From positions 31,196,528-31,260,527 of the forward strand of contig NW_023998414.1 of the NCBI RefSeq assembly GCF_014805625.2: DNA of 64,000 nucleotides, written 5' to 3'. Position 1 is the first letter of the stretch. Each line of letters starts with the position of its first letter. This DNA comes from Glossina fuscipes. Taxonomy: Eukaryota > Arthropoda > Insecta > Diptera > Glossinidae. Shown in pieces: positions 1 through 14,154 of this stretch. A program made the position numbers and the translations under genes. Under the pieces are notes generated by a model that saw only the letters and a list, made by a program, of their open reading frames with translations, made no database searches and was not told the origin of the DNA.

Positions 1-90
1 TCTTAACAACATTCATTACACATAACAACACTTGATTATTACGATGTTAATGAGAACAATACTTAATTAATTGCACAAATATTATGTGCA

Positions 91-112
91 ATATATATAT
101 ATATATATATAT
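91..112. repeat. (AT)n microsatellite
   Basis: An uninterrupted AT dinucleotide run of about 11 units. Confidence 0.95.
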
Positions 113-267
113 GTATAGAAGAAATTTCTGAACAATATATATCGCGTCTTACATGCATATGAATATGAATACATCTTCAATCTCAATATGACATCGAAAT
201 ATATTGAATTTTCATTACAAGTTTTTCATAATATTTGCTTGAAAAATACAATCAAATCAAGTCAGGT

Positions 268-322
268 ATGTGTGTGTATGCATGTGTGTGTGTGTCTGTG
301 TGTGTGTGGGTGTGTGTGGGTG
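268..322. repeat. (TG)n microsatellite, interrupted
   Basis: A TG-rich tract broken by CA, TC and GGG interruptions. Open frames across it on both strands give Cys/Val or Thr/His repeats and are artefacts. Confidence 0.95.
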
Positions 323-733
323 CAAATGCTTTTAACTCAAAAACCAACATTTCATAATGAGGTGCTTGTGCGGTTAATAAGTAGTATAAGAGAAAGGAAA
401 AACAAAATGAGGTTAAAAAGAGAAAAATTCTAAAATTACATTGCATTGATGGATTAATTAAATGCTAACTGATAGTGACCTTTGGTGTAACAGAAGGACA
501 ACATATTAATTACTATGTAAATGATTGCAAAAAAAAAAATGAAAAAAATGTGTAAATATACGTTTTGTTATTCCTATGATTCCTAAACTATTTATTAATA
601 TTGCGAGAGGCTCTGAACCTATTTAATGATGTTTCGCCTTCGGCCTCTTACAATCAATCAAATTTAATCTCGCTACGACTTTGAAAAATTTTCTGGCTAA
701 ATTTATTTTTCGATTTCCCGCGAAGGTTGACAA

Positions 734-771
734 TCTCTCTCTCTCTCTCTCTCCCTCTCTCTCTCTCTCTC
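734..771. repeat. (CT)n microsatellite
   Basis: A CT dinucleotide tract with one CC interruption near the middle. Confidence 0.95.
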
Positions 772-3640
772 AGTCTATATGGGGTCGCGTGTGATTAATC
801 GTTTCCTGGTAATGAAAAGGAAAATATAAACGTCAAGCTAAGCAAAAATATTGGAAGTTCTAACGCGTACGCTGCTATTGAAAATGTGCCCAATAGATCA
901 AAACAATTGCCCACAGTATAACCTAAATGGGGAACAATATGTGAAGAACACCGTACATCCCATATCTCACGTACGTTTAACATTGTGTTTTTGTACAGCT
1001 TGGTAGAGCTCAATAGATAATAGTGTAGACTAAAATTACATCTTCATCCATATCGGGTATAGGGTTTTTTCGATAATTCTGTGTCAAGCTTGTTCTTCTA
1101 CTCACGACTTTGAGCAGACAAACGATTAGATTGATACGGTTAAATCCAATCCGCTGTTCACTCAGATAAAAGCTATGTACCAGAGATAAGAATGTTAGTT
1201 AGTTCGTTAATTAGTTATGCGGAAAATTTGTTCACGTTACCAATGCCTGATGGACTAGTAAACTTATACTTTCGATGAAAAATTTCGGTTTTTTTTTCTG
1301 TGATATTTAGAGACAAGCTTCCTGATCACACAGATTTAACAACGTATTTTAGAACCGTACTTTTTAGCATCTTGTGTATACGCATTATCTCGGGAGAACA
1401 TTTGATAATTCTATTATCACACCTACGATAGCTGCTATAAGGTAAGCAATTATATATGGCTTGGTCTAGGACTTGTGAAGGGCATTATTTATTTTTCAAA
1501 TCATTTTTTTACCCAATTAGACAACACCTCAAGGTGAATTGCAAAAACTAAAAATGGTATATAATTACTTGCATATTGCCGCTCATATATATACTTTCAT
1601 GGCAAAGTCCGGTCTCTAGCAACCTTTGGATGACGTCAAAAGGGAGAAAAACATAATTATTTTTATTTTCTGCCTAAGGCAGCTAACTAGTAAATAGCAG
1701 GTTTAGTGCTATAACTATCCCGATACCGTAGGAAAGAAATTTTAAGTTGAGTAAGTTAAGATTTTAAAGTCAATTATCTTCATATTGGATCTTTTTAACG
1801 AATTAGAAGCATTTTCTATGCTTTGAACTAATTGCAATATCATAGTTGCTTTGAAATCATCAAAAGTTCTGCTTATAACAACTAATTATAGACAATTTAT
1901 AGGCCGTCAACGAAGCATTTATTCATGTCATGTTTGTAAAGTGAACTTTGGAAAATTGAAATTTTAAAAAAATAAAAGAAAAGAAATAGAAAATGGAGCA
2001 CTCACATGGAAAGGTCTTTATTTTAGTCGCTTCAGTGCAAATTAATTGGTCACAATTTTATTTAAAAAAAAAAAACTAAATAAACGTTTTATTTAAAGAA
2101 TTGTTCCTCCCCCTTTTTCTTCTCCGTACTTGTACGTTTTCGTTCCAGCTATTCAAGTGATTTATTTCAGGTTTCCCACATATGAGTTTGACAGTTTCTT
2201 GTGCGTTAGACTGGAATATATGTTCATGGACCATGCTATAGAAACTTGCATATCTATACACACTCATATTCATCTTCAATATCCATCAGTAATATTTACG
2301 TAAATTTTAGTGAGTTATATTTACTGTGTAGTCTATATTTATTTATTTATTTTTTGTTTTGTTTTTTTTTTTTTTTGCTTTTTCTCACTTACACTCTCAA
2401 CCGCATTTTCCGCACACTTAAATATTCAACACACTGCCTGTGTGGTTGTTCGAAATGCCTGAGCTTAGTTTTGCGAAACCGCACAAGACCCAAATTCACT
2501 ACCACGAAATATAATCCATATGTACATTTGTACATATAGAGATGGTCGTATGTGCTTGCCATTCTATGTGCTATAAATGTCAGAGTGTGTAAGTTTATCG
2601 CAATTTATGTGCAGCCAAAGATAGGTTCCACAAATTCTCATTTTATCTTCTTTTTTTTTTCCCCCACCATCACTTCAAATTATTGCACACAAGTGTAAGT
2701 AAAAGGGGCAGCATATGTTGGTTAAATGAGAGGTGTGCGTATATATACATTTTTATTTGTATAACACATATGCATATACATATTTATATTTGCTCGGTAG
2801 TGTTAAAGTCAAAAGGCTTGTAACATGTCAAGTGATCGCAATAATTTCCTTAAGCAATTCTATCTTTTCAAAAAAAAAAGAAGCGAACTTTCATTTATAG
2901 TAAGGAGTTGACAAACTCCGGGCAGAACTTTTCTAACTTGAACTTAATTTATCACAGTTTAAAGTTTAATGTAACTGAAAGTTCTATCATTTTTTGTTTT
3001 TTTTTTTTTTTTTACAGTATTTTTTAAATTCATAGAAGTCAAATAGAAAAAATATCGTCGAGCATCGAAACAAATGTGTAAACGAATCATAGACTACATA
3101 ATGAATATCTACACATATAAAGTCTTAATCAAACTGAGATTTTAATTGACTCGATTTATTCATTTATTATATATATTATAATTGAGTAAAATTTGAAACA
3201 TAATTGATTTATTTTTCAAAACACATTACCGCCAGCGACAAAGATGATGAGATGAGCTCGCAAAAAAATCAAAATACTAAACTGAAATTTGAAACATGAT
3301 ACCTACAAAACGCAACATATCGATCGAAAATAAGTACAAAACTCTGCTTGTAAGCAAGCCTAACAACACACCTCCTCTTAGAGAGCATAAAATTTTGTTA
3401 CTATATAGAGTTAAGTTCACGGTCATTAATTTGTGTACGTTTAGGACTCGAATTCTTAGAATTTTGTGTTTATTACTCATCGACTATAGCAGATAAATCT
3501 ACAAAAATTTGACCGTTTGCTCTACGGATAATGCTGCAGTGCTTGTACAAAAATTAAATAAAGTGACCAAGCCTGCTCAATACTATACTTTGCTAAATAT
3601 ACACACAATAAAGCGCGTGAAAGCAAACTTTCAAAAAACT

Positions 3641-4050
3641 CAATAAATTCATGGCCAGTTTCGAATTCGGAAGACGTCTAAGCGTGTCCGTCTGTTCGTT
3701 TGCCCACCTGTCTGGCCGACCAACTCTTTAGTATTTGTGGCAAACATATTCCCGTTAGCGAAAATCAAAACGTCGCCTGCAAATTTGCGAAAGAAAATGA
3801 AAATGAGCCAAGCTGGTGAAAGCTGGCACGTCTGTAACACCCGCATGGTTATGCAACAAAAACTGTGAACACTTCTGCTTTCCGCATTTATTGCGTGTTA
3901 ATCATAATATACATACATACATACATACATACATATATGCATAATATAAAATGCCAAAAAATCATCCGCATCCATATAAAATATAAAAATTAAGTTCTTT
4001 TCCAAGATAGGTTTAAAAGATTCCGTCACGACCGAATAAAATTTGTTAAT
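3641..4050 (-). repeat. Dispersed repeat family B, reverse copy
   Basis: Shares with the copy at 14,155-14,795 the block AATGAAAATGAGCCAA, the following CTGTGAACAC/CTGAGAACAC block with TCTGyTT, and the motif TCACGACCGAA/TCATGACCGAA followed by AAATTTG. A GTCCGTCTGT block corresponds to the ACAGACGGAC block of forward copies. The central part is interrupted by an (ATAC)n tract. Non-coding. Boundaries are approximate. Confidence 0.6.
3908..3935. repeat. (ATAC)n microsatellite
   Basis: Seven consecutive ATAC-type tetranucleotides lying inside a dispersed repeat copy. Confidence 0.95.
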
Positions 4051-4469
4051 AAGGACAATGTAATTAACATACTGGTATGAAGATTTTACTAAATAAAAAT
4101 TTTAAATTCAACTCCAGGATTCGTATACCAAGTAACATCACAGACATGTCACAAGTCAGTCATAAGCATGTTTTCTGCGGTCTGCATAACTTAGGCAAAC
4201 TTTTTTCATAACAAAATTGATATTATAAAATAGGATTGTGACTATTGCTTCGGAATACCATTTTATGAATACACTCAATAGAACTATCATGGGAAAACAG
4301 TCACAAGCTTTTATGACCAGTGGACTTAATTTATTTCAAGTTTAAAGTTTTGGTTACTGTAACCATTTTGCTGATTTTCTAATTTAACCTGGTTTGTAAA
4401 AGTGCTAAGAAAAATATTAAGAACAAATTTCATAGCTCATTTACAGAGAGGAGTAAATTGTTTCCACTA

Positions 4470-4778
4470 TTGTATGATAAACGTTTTTTTTATCCGTGCA
4501 AAACGTTGGCAAATCTAAAGCAAATCCTGTGACGAATAGAAATACTACCAAATTCAACATTGAACAAGTAATAGCACCACCTTACGCCAGTGCCTTCAAA
4601 ATAAGGCTTTGTATAGGAAATGCTCTGAAAGTGATTCGATTCAAAACATTTTCAATACGGACACAGACAGATGAACTGATGGACAAACGCACACAGAGTG
4701 ATTTTGAGTCCTTCTAGTTGTCGCATAAATCGGGACAAACCTAATATATCCTTTCACTACACATAGTATAGGGTAAAA
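4470..4778 (+). repeat. Dispersed repeat fragment with GACAGA block
   Basis: The right part has the organisation of families A and B: an ATTTTCAATA... stretch, an ACACAGACAGATGAACTGATGGAC block, a GATTTTGA stretch and a terminal CACATAGTATAGGGTAAAA. It diverges too much for me to place it firmly in A or B. No coding content is recognisable. Confidence 0.4.
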
Positions 4779-5116
4779 AAAAACGAAAAATAAATATCAA
4801 GTGAATGATAAAGAAAATGTTTAAAAAAGGCGACACGACTTCTTCACAGATGGCCTGGATTTAAGGTGAAAAATTTATGCAACATTATGTGTAAATATAA
4901 AGATATGCTTTTGCACGCATTGACCATTCTGCTTGCGTTGGATTTTCGCATTTCGTATGCCATTGCAAATTACACGTTCGCGACGAACACTCTGCGTTCT
5001 CATCAATAATCGATGATAAACCCATTCATCACAAGTAAGCACTGATGCAATCATTATTAATAAAAATATTTTAATATGAAGGATATGCGAAGCTTGCCAT
5101 GTTCTTCATTATTATT

Positions 5117-5149
<33 letters not shown>

Positions 5150-6363
5150 TATTCAGTCGTCAATAATGAATATTACTTTCGAGGGTAATTCTGCGAAATG
5201 GAATTTCCATAAGACAATTCGGAAATGTATAATGACTTTTGCAATACAGATTTCGCAGAGACAGACAGCATTAAATTAATCTAAAAAAAAAAAAAAAAAA
5301 ACTTTACAACGGTCAAGTATTGCATAGGAATATTTTTAAAACGTACGTACTTCCAAGTAAAATGAGAAAATTACTATATATTTTCTCGGGATGCACATAA
5401 AATTTCATTTATTTTTTACTTGAAATCATTGAATCGGACAACGAATGCAATAATATATCACAAGGTTACCCATCTCGCTATAAAAAACAAAAAAATAATT
5501 TACGCAAAATAATGCTTATTAAGTGTTTTGTGATCACAATCAACTTGTTTCAACTATTCAGTGTAAAAAAAAAATATTTATTTACTTTAAAGTAACCATA
5601 AACAAGAAATAAAACAAGAATAACAACCATAGAGCACACCCTCACATTTGTTTATTTTCTTATTCTCATTTCCTCTTGTGTGTTTACATTAACCAGATCC
5701 GTTAATTTTTATTTAAATATCGTGAATATTGTGACATTGTTGATGTAATAAATAACAGATAAAAATACCAGACATTGCGGCGGCAACAAATGTGGGAAAT
5801 GAAAGAAAAATGGAAATGTATATATATGCATGTATGTATATATATGAGTGAATGTGTGATGTTAAAAAAAAAGCAAAAGTGTAATGAATTAATACAAACA
5901 ACTCTTACTCGTTTCTTATAAGCAAATAAATAAACTGACAACGTCCGCGGAATTGAACAAAGAACACTTATTAGCCTATATACGATTATGAGACACATTT
6001 AGCGCATTTTAGTATGATTTGTTCCTCAGATCTTAGAATATTTTATTTGTACATTGATAGTGACCTTAGTAGCTGATAACAGATCTCGTATAAGAAGTAC
6101 AATATTCATTTAAAGGAATACATCTAATCAGCTTAGTTTATATCCATGCAGAAGTGTTTATATGGCGTAGGAACACTTCATAAAACATCTTATATACTAC
6201 ATGAACTCCTCATTAATATATACAATCGAATATGTTTTTCAATATTCTTTGTAAAGCGTATACATATTTCTGATCACTATCAAATGCTGAGTCCATCTAG
6301 CCATATGTTGTGTTTGTTGGTCTGTGCGGATATATATGATAAACATTCTCATATTCACAAAAA

Positions 6364-6394
<31 letters not shown>

Positions 6395-6479
6395 CTTGAA
6401 ATTAGGTTGATATTGAAAGTGATCCAAATCAATTAAAAGACACACCTACAGTACAATATAACTTAAGTTGTCTTAAAAA
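4779..6479. other. AT-rich non-coding DNA, no supported gene
   Basis: Contains a T29 run (5,119-5,147), a poly-A run near 5,283-5,301 and a (TA)n tract (6,367-6,394). Open frames up to 98 codons here cross those tracts and carry no recognised domain. Confidence 0.7.
6367..6394. repeat. (AT)n microsatellite
   Basis: About 14 AT dinucleotides; both strands read as Tyr-Ile repeats, a common source of false open frames. Confidence 0.95.
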
Positions 6480-6997
6480 GAGTAAGAAGAGAGAAGAGTT
6501 CAGAGTGAAAGTGACAAGAAAGAAACACGGAATGTAAAAGTATTCACAGCTTTTGTTGCACAGGAGTGTGGACGTTGTAGACGTGTCGTTTGATCAGCTT
6601 GGATCATTTTCATTTTCTTTCGCAAATTCGCAAGCGATATTTTCATTTCTGCGAACCGGAAAAAATTTACTACATATACTCCACAGTTTCGCTGTTGGAC
6701 AGGTGGACAGACAAACAGACGGACATACTTAGATACAACCCAAATTTGAATTTTATGAGTAACGAGCAGAAAATCAATTTTTCAATCCTTTTGACAAAAA
6801 AGAGATGTCTTAAATTACATGGTACTGCCCATGTGTCCTTTGAACGATTTGCAACATTTTCTATAAGAGCCTGCGCGCAAGAACTTTCAATGTTGCTGCC
6901 AAATTTGAAATAGATGGCTTAACAAGTTTACCATAGACATTACGCATGCGGACAGACGGACATGCTTAAATCGATTCGGAATTTGATGCTACTCAGG

Positions 6998-7033
<36 letters not shown>

Positions 7034-7115
7034 CTTTGCGGGGTTCCTAAAGTTGCCTTCCGGACGTTACAAATGTTTTGACTGATGTCAAAACACAGTT
7101 CTCAAGAACAAAAAA
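6480..7115 (+). repeat. Dispersed repeat family B, forward copy
   Basis: Shares with the copies at 15,815-16,215, 21,530-21,855 and 43,790-44,155 the blocks TTTTGCAAC...AAGAACTTTCAATGTTGC, CCAAATTTGAAAT, a GGACAGACGGACATGCTTAAATC block, ATTTGATGCT, a TATATACTTTG block and TTCC(T)TTCyGGACGTTACAAA. An internal (TA)n tract occupies about 7,000-7,033. The 107-codon open frame over it is an artefact of the repeat, because the other copies do not keep the frame open. Confidence 0.75.
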
Positions 7116-8779
7116 ATTATAAGTTTCGCTGAGTAATAACTCACAAACTCATAAACAGACGTAATGATAAAAATTCTTACATATATTCTATGGATTGTTC
7201 TGCAATATTTGCATAGAAAATGAAAGAAATTGGTCAAGCCCGGCTAGTATTAGTATGAGTATGAAAGTTTTATTGTTTTGTCAAAATTTTTTGTTTTTTC
7301 AAAGCGTATGGCGAAGGAAGTGTAAGTTTTTAAAAACACTTTCCTCTCGAATTATTTACATAACAATTGAGTTATCTGCGTCGCTTCGGCTGGCAGGCGA
7401 CTTTTAAAAACACAACTTGACGCATTGCCAAGCAAGTTTTCTACAATCGAAATAAAAACAGAGAGGCACAGCTTTACTTTTTGTTTTTTATATCTGGTGC
7501 CTTTGAGAATTTCGAAAGTGATTAGGTGAATGTATATCAACAGAGCTTGGGGTGTATTTGCATGTAACATGTCACATCATGCATAATGCTTTATATCTTT
7601 GTGTCGAAATTATGAAAAAAAAGCTAAAAAGAAATTAAATCTTTGGAATTTTTACCATAGTACGGTAGCAAATAAAGCATTCAACGATTTATGCGAATGG
7701 GAATTGTGTTAAATAAAATCGCTTGTCTATGCTATGTGAGTTAACGTCGTATGCGTCCTACATTTCATCGTTCGAGTCAAATTTCTCTAGATACGTTTAA
7801 TCAGCGATCTATTAAGATTGAATACCACATTTATTATAGCAAACGGTTCGTTAAAAATTTTAAATATGAAAATGTTGTGTGTGTGTGTGTGTGTGTGTGA
7901 TGCACGTTGACATGATCGGCTTTGCAAAATATACGATGAATAAGTTAGACGCTTCTTCTAAACGATAAGTGGGCAAAGACAAAAGCGTCTGAATATAAAA
8001 GAAACAGTTATGTTATCTTTTTGAAATACAAATACACACACGCCATACTTTGAATTCGTTCTCTCTTTTTTTCCTTTAGAAAATAAAAATAGAGTAGCAC
8101 TTGAGATATTTTTTAAGCACGCCTACTATTTATTTGAACATTGAATGACTTTTATTATTACTATAGAATTTTCTTCTTCTTACTTTAATTTCAATGGGAA
8201 TAGCGTTTATTTATTTATAGATGCTAAAGCAATTAAATGCAATTTATAGCGAATTCAATGACAATACAACAATTGACGAGACATGTTGTTGCTGTTGCAA
8301 TGTATCAACTGATAATAAAATGATAGTTTTTAAAATTCAGGGAGGAAGACCGATGAACAAGCTATCAAAAGCTGAACAAAAGAACGGACAAACTAATTGA
8401 CGGACACACAGATGAATGAAAGATTTACAGTCAATTTATTCGCATAACACTTAAATTAACCAATTCTCTGATGCGTATTTCTGCACGCTAAAAATGTAAT
8501 GAGAAAAACAACACGCGTCGAACGCGCGTCAAACGGATATCCATCATTTCAATTTGTTTTTATTATTATAATTAATAAGTGCTTAGTGTAAACATTAGTA
8601 CATTGTCTGCAGACTATTAATCCCGATCTTCGTATCCTACACTTCTTGCGACGTAGGATATGTCAAGTTGCTGCGAATGTATAGAAAGCCCGAGAAGACT
8701 TCGACCCTGCCTTTATTTACAACCATTATTTGAATCGATTTAAACTGCTTTGCCTATGCAGATATAAACCCATCTTATT
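7116..8779. other. AT-rich non-coding DNA, no supported gene
   Basis: Holds a (GT)n tract at 7,875-7,899 and, near 8,340-8,415, a possible fragment of a GACGGACACACAG-containing dispersed repeat. Open frames near 7,195-7,570 show no known domain. Confidence 0.65.
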
Positions 8780-9055
8780 TAATGCAAAAATCGCTGAATA
8801 ATAGTAATCGACATTATAAAATTGATGTCCAAACTATATATCTGATGGTTTAGTGATTTTAACACAACCCTATAAGACCCTTCCTACAAAAAGTAAACCT
8901 TTATATGGCAAAAAAAAGTACAATTTTCAATACTTGGCCCATAAAAAATATTTAATATAAAAATTAATTACACCAAATTCAAATCACGTAGATATATTTT
9001 TTTGGACATCACTCCAATACGCTCAAATTTTCTATACTCTATGATGAAAGTAGTA
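8780..9055 (-). repeat. Dispersed repeat family A, reverse fragment
   Basis: Aligns by eye with 11,310-11,530: ATTGATGT, a TAACACAACCCTATAA block, AAGTAAACCTTTATATGG, AATTTTCAATA, the CAAATTC...CACGTAGATAT block and TTTTTTGGAC. Only the long-form interior of the family is present here; the GGACAGAC block is absent. Confidence 0.55.
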
Positions 9056-10869
9056 AAACATTTGACAAGAGATTCCGGTCCACATCAGTTCATGTTTTAC
9101 GATCGTTTCACGTAAGGACCGTGATGAAAGATTTGCCTTTACAAGGTGCAATTTTTGATGATTTATTATTACATTAAGCGAAATGATATAAATTATGTTA
9201 CGGTCTTAAGGATTTGCTCGTATATAAATAATGCATTTTCTCGGTCTTACTAAGATTATTTTAATTTTGAACGTGCGCAGCATGCTGGTAGATGATCGCT
9301 GGACATGACGTAAGAAAGCAATTGCAGAGCTTTAGCTTTCTAAGATTATCTTAGCTTTGCCTAAGCCTGGCAATACCAACATGTAACAGTTCTTCGACGT
9401 TCTCAACTAAATATAAAACACATACGAACTAAAACACATGCATTATCAAGGGCATGCATACAAGTTTATTAGATTAGGCTTAGAATACAAAACGTGAGAA
9501 AATCGTGATCCATGCGCATTATTCAGACTTGAGCCTTAATTTCCTTATTTTAACTTGAACCGATGGACCTCACTGACTGAAGAAACAAATTTAGGGATCC
9601 ATCGTTTGTGTTAATCTTCGTCTAGACTATGCATTCTACATTTACGCGAATGTTTATATTTCGTTTTATGTAATGCGCAGTGTACTCTGCTATCTTAACT
9701 GCACAGTACAATGGAAAAGTTGATTTCCACTTTTAAAAGTGAAATTTGGCCAGTGAACCGTTAAAAATCGCACTAGAAACGATAAAGACGTGTATTATAC
9801 GAGTGCAAGATAACTTTATCTATCTATTAAAATAAGCAAATTCCTTTTCCGACAATCCAATAAAAGAAAAATCTACATATAAGTAAAGCATGTATTTATT
9901 TATTCTATGTAATGGTAGCTAAAAATAGTTGAAAAAATTAGAAAAAAAAAAAAAAATCCATAATTTCTTACGATAATATATGCATATATATATATATACA
10001 CATATTCTATGAATTCATTTATAAATTTGGAACAGTCAACATGTTGCGCCTCTTTCATTTTTTTTTTTTTTTTTTAGTTAACTATTTACATCAACACAAC
10101 GTTTGCATAGAAGTTTATCATGCACAGACATTGCATGATGTGTTTTAAAAATAAATATAATAAAATAAAGCAAAAAGAAAGAAAACAATATTTTACGTTT
10201 ACATACACATACGCGTATACCACATTCTCCGGTTCACATATATATATATATATATATATATATGGTAAATAGAATTTTTATGACAATTTTACGCGTGATT
10301 TTCTATATTTCCTCCTTCTTCGTTGGGAAAAGATATTATTTGAAGCATAAATTTATACATTCGACTTCAAAGAGATTGGAAATAGAGTAAATTTTTCATA
10401 GCACTTGCAACAGCCACCGATACGTAACGCAAATTCCAAAGAGTATATAAATTTTAAATCAATATGAAATTTTATGTCGTGTCGGCCGCATTTTCCTATT
10501 CTCATAAAGGGAATTGCGACGGATTAAAAATGTATTAAATTCGTGCAGAGTTCATTATTCGAAGTCAATTATAAACGGTTCGGTTCTACATTGTTACATA
10601 ACGAAAACTAAAGTCACCGTATTTTAGGATAAGAGATAAATCTCAGTTTATTTAAACGGAATCTTTACCGTATAATTCATTGCTTTCAACATGTGTTCTA
10701 AATTTGTTAGTTTAATATGACCGCCAAGCGCCTTAATAATGCATTCGTAAACTTTCGATTTTTAAACGATTAAGTCATATTGAAAACTGGTTTGTTTGGC
10801 CTGCAAAAACTTAAGTACGAAAAAACTTAAATAAATAAATCGAAAGCAAAAAAAAAAAAACAAGAAAGA
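9056..10869. other. AT-rich non-coding DNA, no supported gene
   Basis: Holds poly-A (about 9,940-9,956), a T21 run near 10,056, (TA)n tracts near 9,978-9,997 and 10,239-10,263, and a poly-A run at about 10,849-10,861. I recognise no gene or transposon protein. Confidence 0.7.
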
Positions 10870-11625
10870 GGTGAAAAGGTGTGTACTCGGGAAAGATCGA
10901 TAAGTATCAACAAAGTACCCGGCGAAAGCTTTACGTAATACGTTTCTTCATTTTTTTATATCCTAAAACAATTGCGGCCCAAAGTGTATTACATTTTTGC
11001 GAACCTAAGTAAAATCCAGAGGAGCTTAAGATAGACCCATCTTTTATTATATGATTCTAAATATTATCTACGCTTGCCCGTCCGTCTGATGTCTGCACAT
11101 GTAAATTTTTGTTCAACCTATAGGTCACAATCCGTGAAAAATGTTGACGATATTTTGAATACCGTCATGCCTTGATCCAAGGACGAACACTATTGAGAAT
11201 GGTCCGGACTGGTCCACTTTTTCAACCACTCAGCATATACTGTCATTATATGGAGAAAAAAATTCAATTTTCAAAATTTGTTGACAAAAGTCGCTGGGTA
11301 ATAGTATTTCGGCTTTCTAGATTGATGTAAACATTTTTGGTTTGACCGGGCCAATTTTTTGAACCCCTCTCATATAACCGTTCCCACGAAAACTGAACCT
11401 TTATACGGTAAAATTATCTAATTTTCAATATTTCATGGTGAAAATTGATTTATGATTTTAAATTGACAAAAAAATTAACCTTGCCGAATTCGGACCACGT
11501 AAGTCCATTTTTTAGACTCCAGAAAATATAGGGATTATCATGAAAAGCAAATCCTTAGTCCGAAGTAAAGACTAATTTCTAGTTTTTTATAACGGAAGCT
11601 GAGAAATAATAGAAATAATGACGTC
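10870..11625 (-). repeat. Dispersed repeat family A, long-form reverse copy
   Basis: The most complete long form here. In order it shows a GGAGCTTAAGATAGACCCAT block, TTTATTATA, the CCGTCCGTCTGAT block, AAGGACGAACACTATTGAGAATGGTCC, ACTTTTTCAACC and a long interior that matches 8,780-9,055. Its right part (about 11,500-11,610) matches in inverse orientation the right part of 46,918-47,260: CAGCTT, CTAGAAATTAG, TTGCTTTTCATGATAATCCC, GTCTAAAAAAT. The two sites therefore give independent evidence of one family. Non-coding. Confidence 0.75.
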
Positions 11626-12395
11626 ATACGATGCTTTGGACACCCCCCAATATGTGGGCTTTTACGAAAAGTATGTCTTTGCACGAAAAAATGCAAAATG
11701 AATCAATAATTATACTAAGAAAATTTATGTAAAATATGCAATGATCGGCGTTCTTCTTGCTTGCAAACCCTCGAACTTGAACTGCAGTGGTCCAAGTTGA
11801 ACAGAACTCCAAGACCTTCTTATTATTTATTTGTTCTCATTACGAAGTATGCAAAATGTGATATCTTGTCATAAACAAAACGTTCCAGTATTTAGTCGTT
11901 CTTAAAATTTCGGCTCTATACCTTCAACTTTAAACGTTTCGGCCAAGACTAGTAGTGATATAAACTGATGTTAAAATTTTGAAAAGATGTGCACATAATC
12001 TTGATATTTTATCAGTTATATTTGGAATAGTGGATTAAAGTAACACTTAGAAGTAGAAAAATTTGAAAATAAGGATAAAACATACAGTGGCGAGCAAAAT
12101 TGGGTACATAACATTAAAAAATATATAAAAAAATCATGCAATTCTTGACATTGTCGCAGTAGAGAAAAAATGTTAAATAAAACATTGTTTCCTATCCATC
12201 ATTTAGTTAACTTTAAAAAATGCAAACAACCAAAAAAATAGTAATTATTGCAAAAAGAAGCCAAAGATCTTCAAAAATAACGCTACTTCAAAAACATACG
12301 AATAAAACGCGGAAAACCGACCAAACCGAAACATTTCATTACCTTGTTTTTATTTATTTTCTTATGAATCGCATTTTGTCATCTCTACATATACA

Positions 12396-12432
<37 letters not shown>

Positions 12433-14154
12433 GTTTTTGTTGATATCTGCTTTAGATCTTCTAGAATACATGAAAAAGCTTGACGTAACCTAAAGGAAGT
12501 TTTTCTCCGAAAAGCCTACCAGACCCTAAGGGATCCCTTTCATTCAAAGAGTCGCCAAACAAATAAAAAATCCACATTGAATACAAAAATATCCTGCGCG
12601 ACTCTGTCTATCCATAGATACGTAAGTTTAAATGAATTTTTTTATTTTTTTAATTCAAATTTTCGCCGGTCACTCTGCTCGCCATAAAACCGTTCCGTTA
12701 TGTATAGACTTAATTCAATTTATTAATATAAATATTTTTAATTTTTCGAAATTAGGATACTAAGCGTCCAAATTTCATGCAAAATTTATTTAAATTATTT
12801 TCATATCACCAATCAAAACAAGAATTATTCGTGTCCATAGAAGCGAGCATCTCTGACAAAGGCAACTCGTTAAAAATAACCTAAAATGGAAAACACACAA
12901 ACATTGTGTCATCATTTATAGGATACATGCCTTCACACGCATTCGCACACTTACACATATATAAATACATATATGCCAATATATACATATATACAATCAA
13001 GCGCATTTGAAGCGATCCTCTCAACCGTTTTTTTTTTTTTTTTTTTTTTTTTTAGTAAACTGGGTGCAATATTGTCATGTTATCGCACTATTGTATGCGC
13101 GGCATTGTGTTAAAATTGTGTGTGCAATGAAGAATGCTCATTTTAGTTGAACACCCGACCATACTGACAGGCATGCACATGTACATAAACCTAAATACCT
13201 TAAACGAATTTATAGCGAACTATAGTTTGCGAGCGCAAATTTTATGAATTTCATACAAATACAATTACAGACTACCATTTTACAGCCAACACCGTGAAAT
13301 GAGGACATATTCGATTTGTTCGTTTGATTGTAAAGCGTGGAAATGCGCATCCAGGATCTCGTAAAGTTTACATAACATTTATTAGCCTAAGATATCAAAT
13401 CATTTTGGTTTTGTTCATTTCTCTGTTTGTGTCTCAGCCTACCGTTGAAACGCCTACGATTGCTGAATTGAGAGTTTTCGGTGAGGAAATTTTAATGCCT
13501 ATATCGCGGCCAACATTCACCTGATTGTCTCAGTGAACGTATATCTCAAAGGTGACATTTCATCTTATATATCTTGTGAAAATAGTTTTCTAGCCCTTTG
13601 CTTTGTCTAAAACGTTCCGTTGATTCGAAAACGAGTGAAATATCTGATGTGTGCCTGACCGGCATCCAAGCTGTCAAGTAATAGCAGATGCAGTAGACAT
13701 GTACTTATATGACAGTTTGGATTCATTTAAAATAGCAGGCTACAAAAGAAGAGGTCTCGCAACCGCCGAAACTTTTCAATATGATTCATTATATGTGCTT
13801 GACTTCAACAACTATGCATATATATATACAAGTTTAATATAAAATGTAAAGTAAATCTCTGTCAGGACAATTTAGAGCATCGGCGCACACAAAGTCGAAA
13901 TACTATGTCTTAGCATTCAGAACTGATTGATGTTTGTCAGTTTGTCACTTTGTACAACAGTTTATTAGAATTATTTTAAACTTCAGTAAGAAAAACAAAA
14001 ATATATCTACAAACATACGTGTCGTACACAAAAAAAAACGAAAAGGAATGTACGTGAGATGTTAATCGAGAACCTGGTGCCAATATCCCTTATGACCTAT
14101 ATTTAGCAGATTAGTTTGCAATTTTTATTAGTGAATAATATTTTGTGACTCGAT
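11626..14154. other. AT-rich non-coding DNA, no supported gene
   Basis: Holds a (TA)n tract with following poly-T (12,395-12,432), a T31 run near 13,027 and open frames at 13,324-13,524 and 13,651-13,842 with less biased composition. Those two frames have no recognisable motif, no matching frame elsewhere in the window and no clear splice context, so I do not call them genes. Confidence 0.6.

Larger units (their letters stand above)
1..3640. other. AT-rich non-coding DNA, no supported gene
   Basis: Short open frames occur on both strands but they run through simple repeats or lack any recognisable motif, codon regularity or splice context. The stretch holds (AT)n, (TG)n and (CT)n microsatellites, listed separately, and poly-T or poly-A runs near 2,359, 2,870 and 3,000. 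I see no RNA gene or transposon protein. It could be intron or intergenic DNA of an insect; the sequence does not decide. Confidence 0.7.

Noticed and set aside
188..446. Cys/Val- and Thr/His-repeat frames near 0.3 kb
   Set aside because: They are the two strands of a (TG)n microsatellite.
6590..6913. A 107-codon frame that looks like a small protein
   Set aside because: It lies inside a family B repeat whose other copies carry stops and shifts in the same place.
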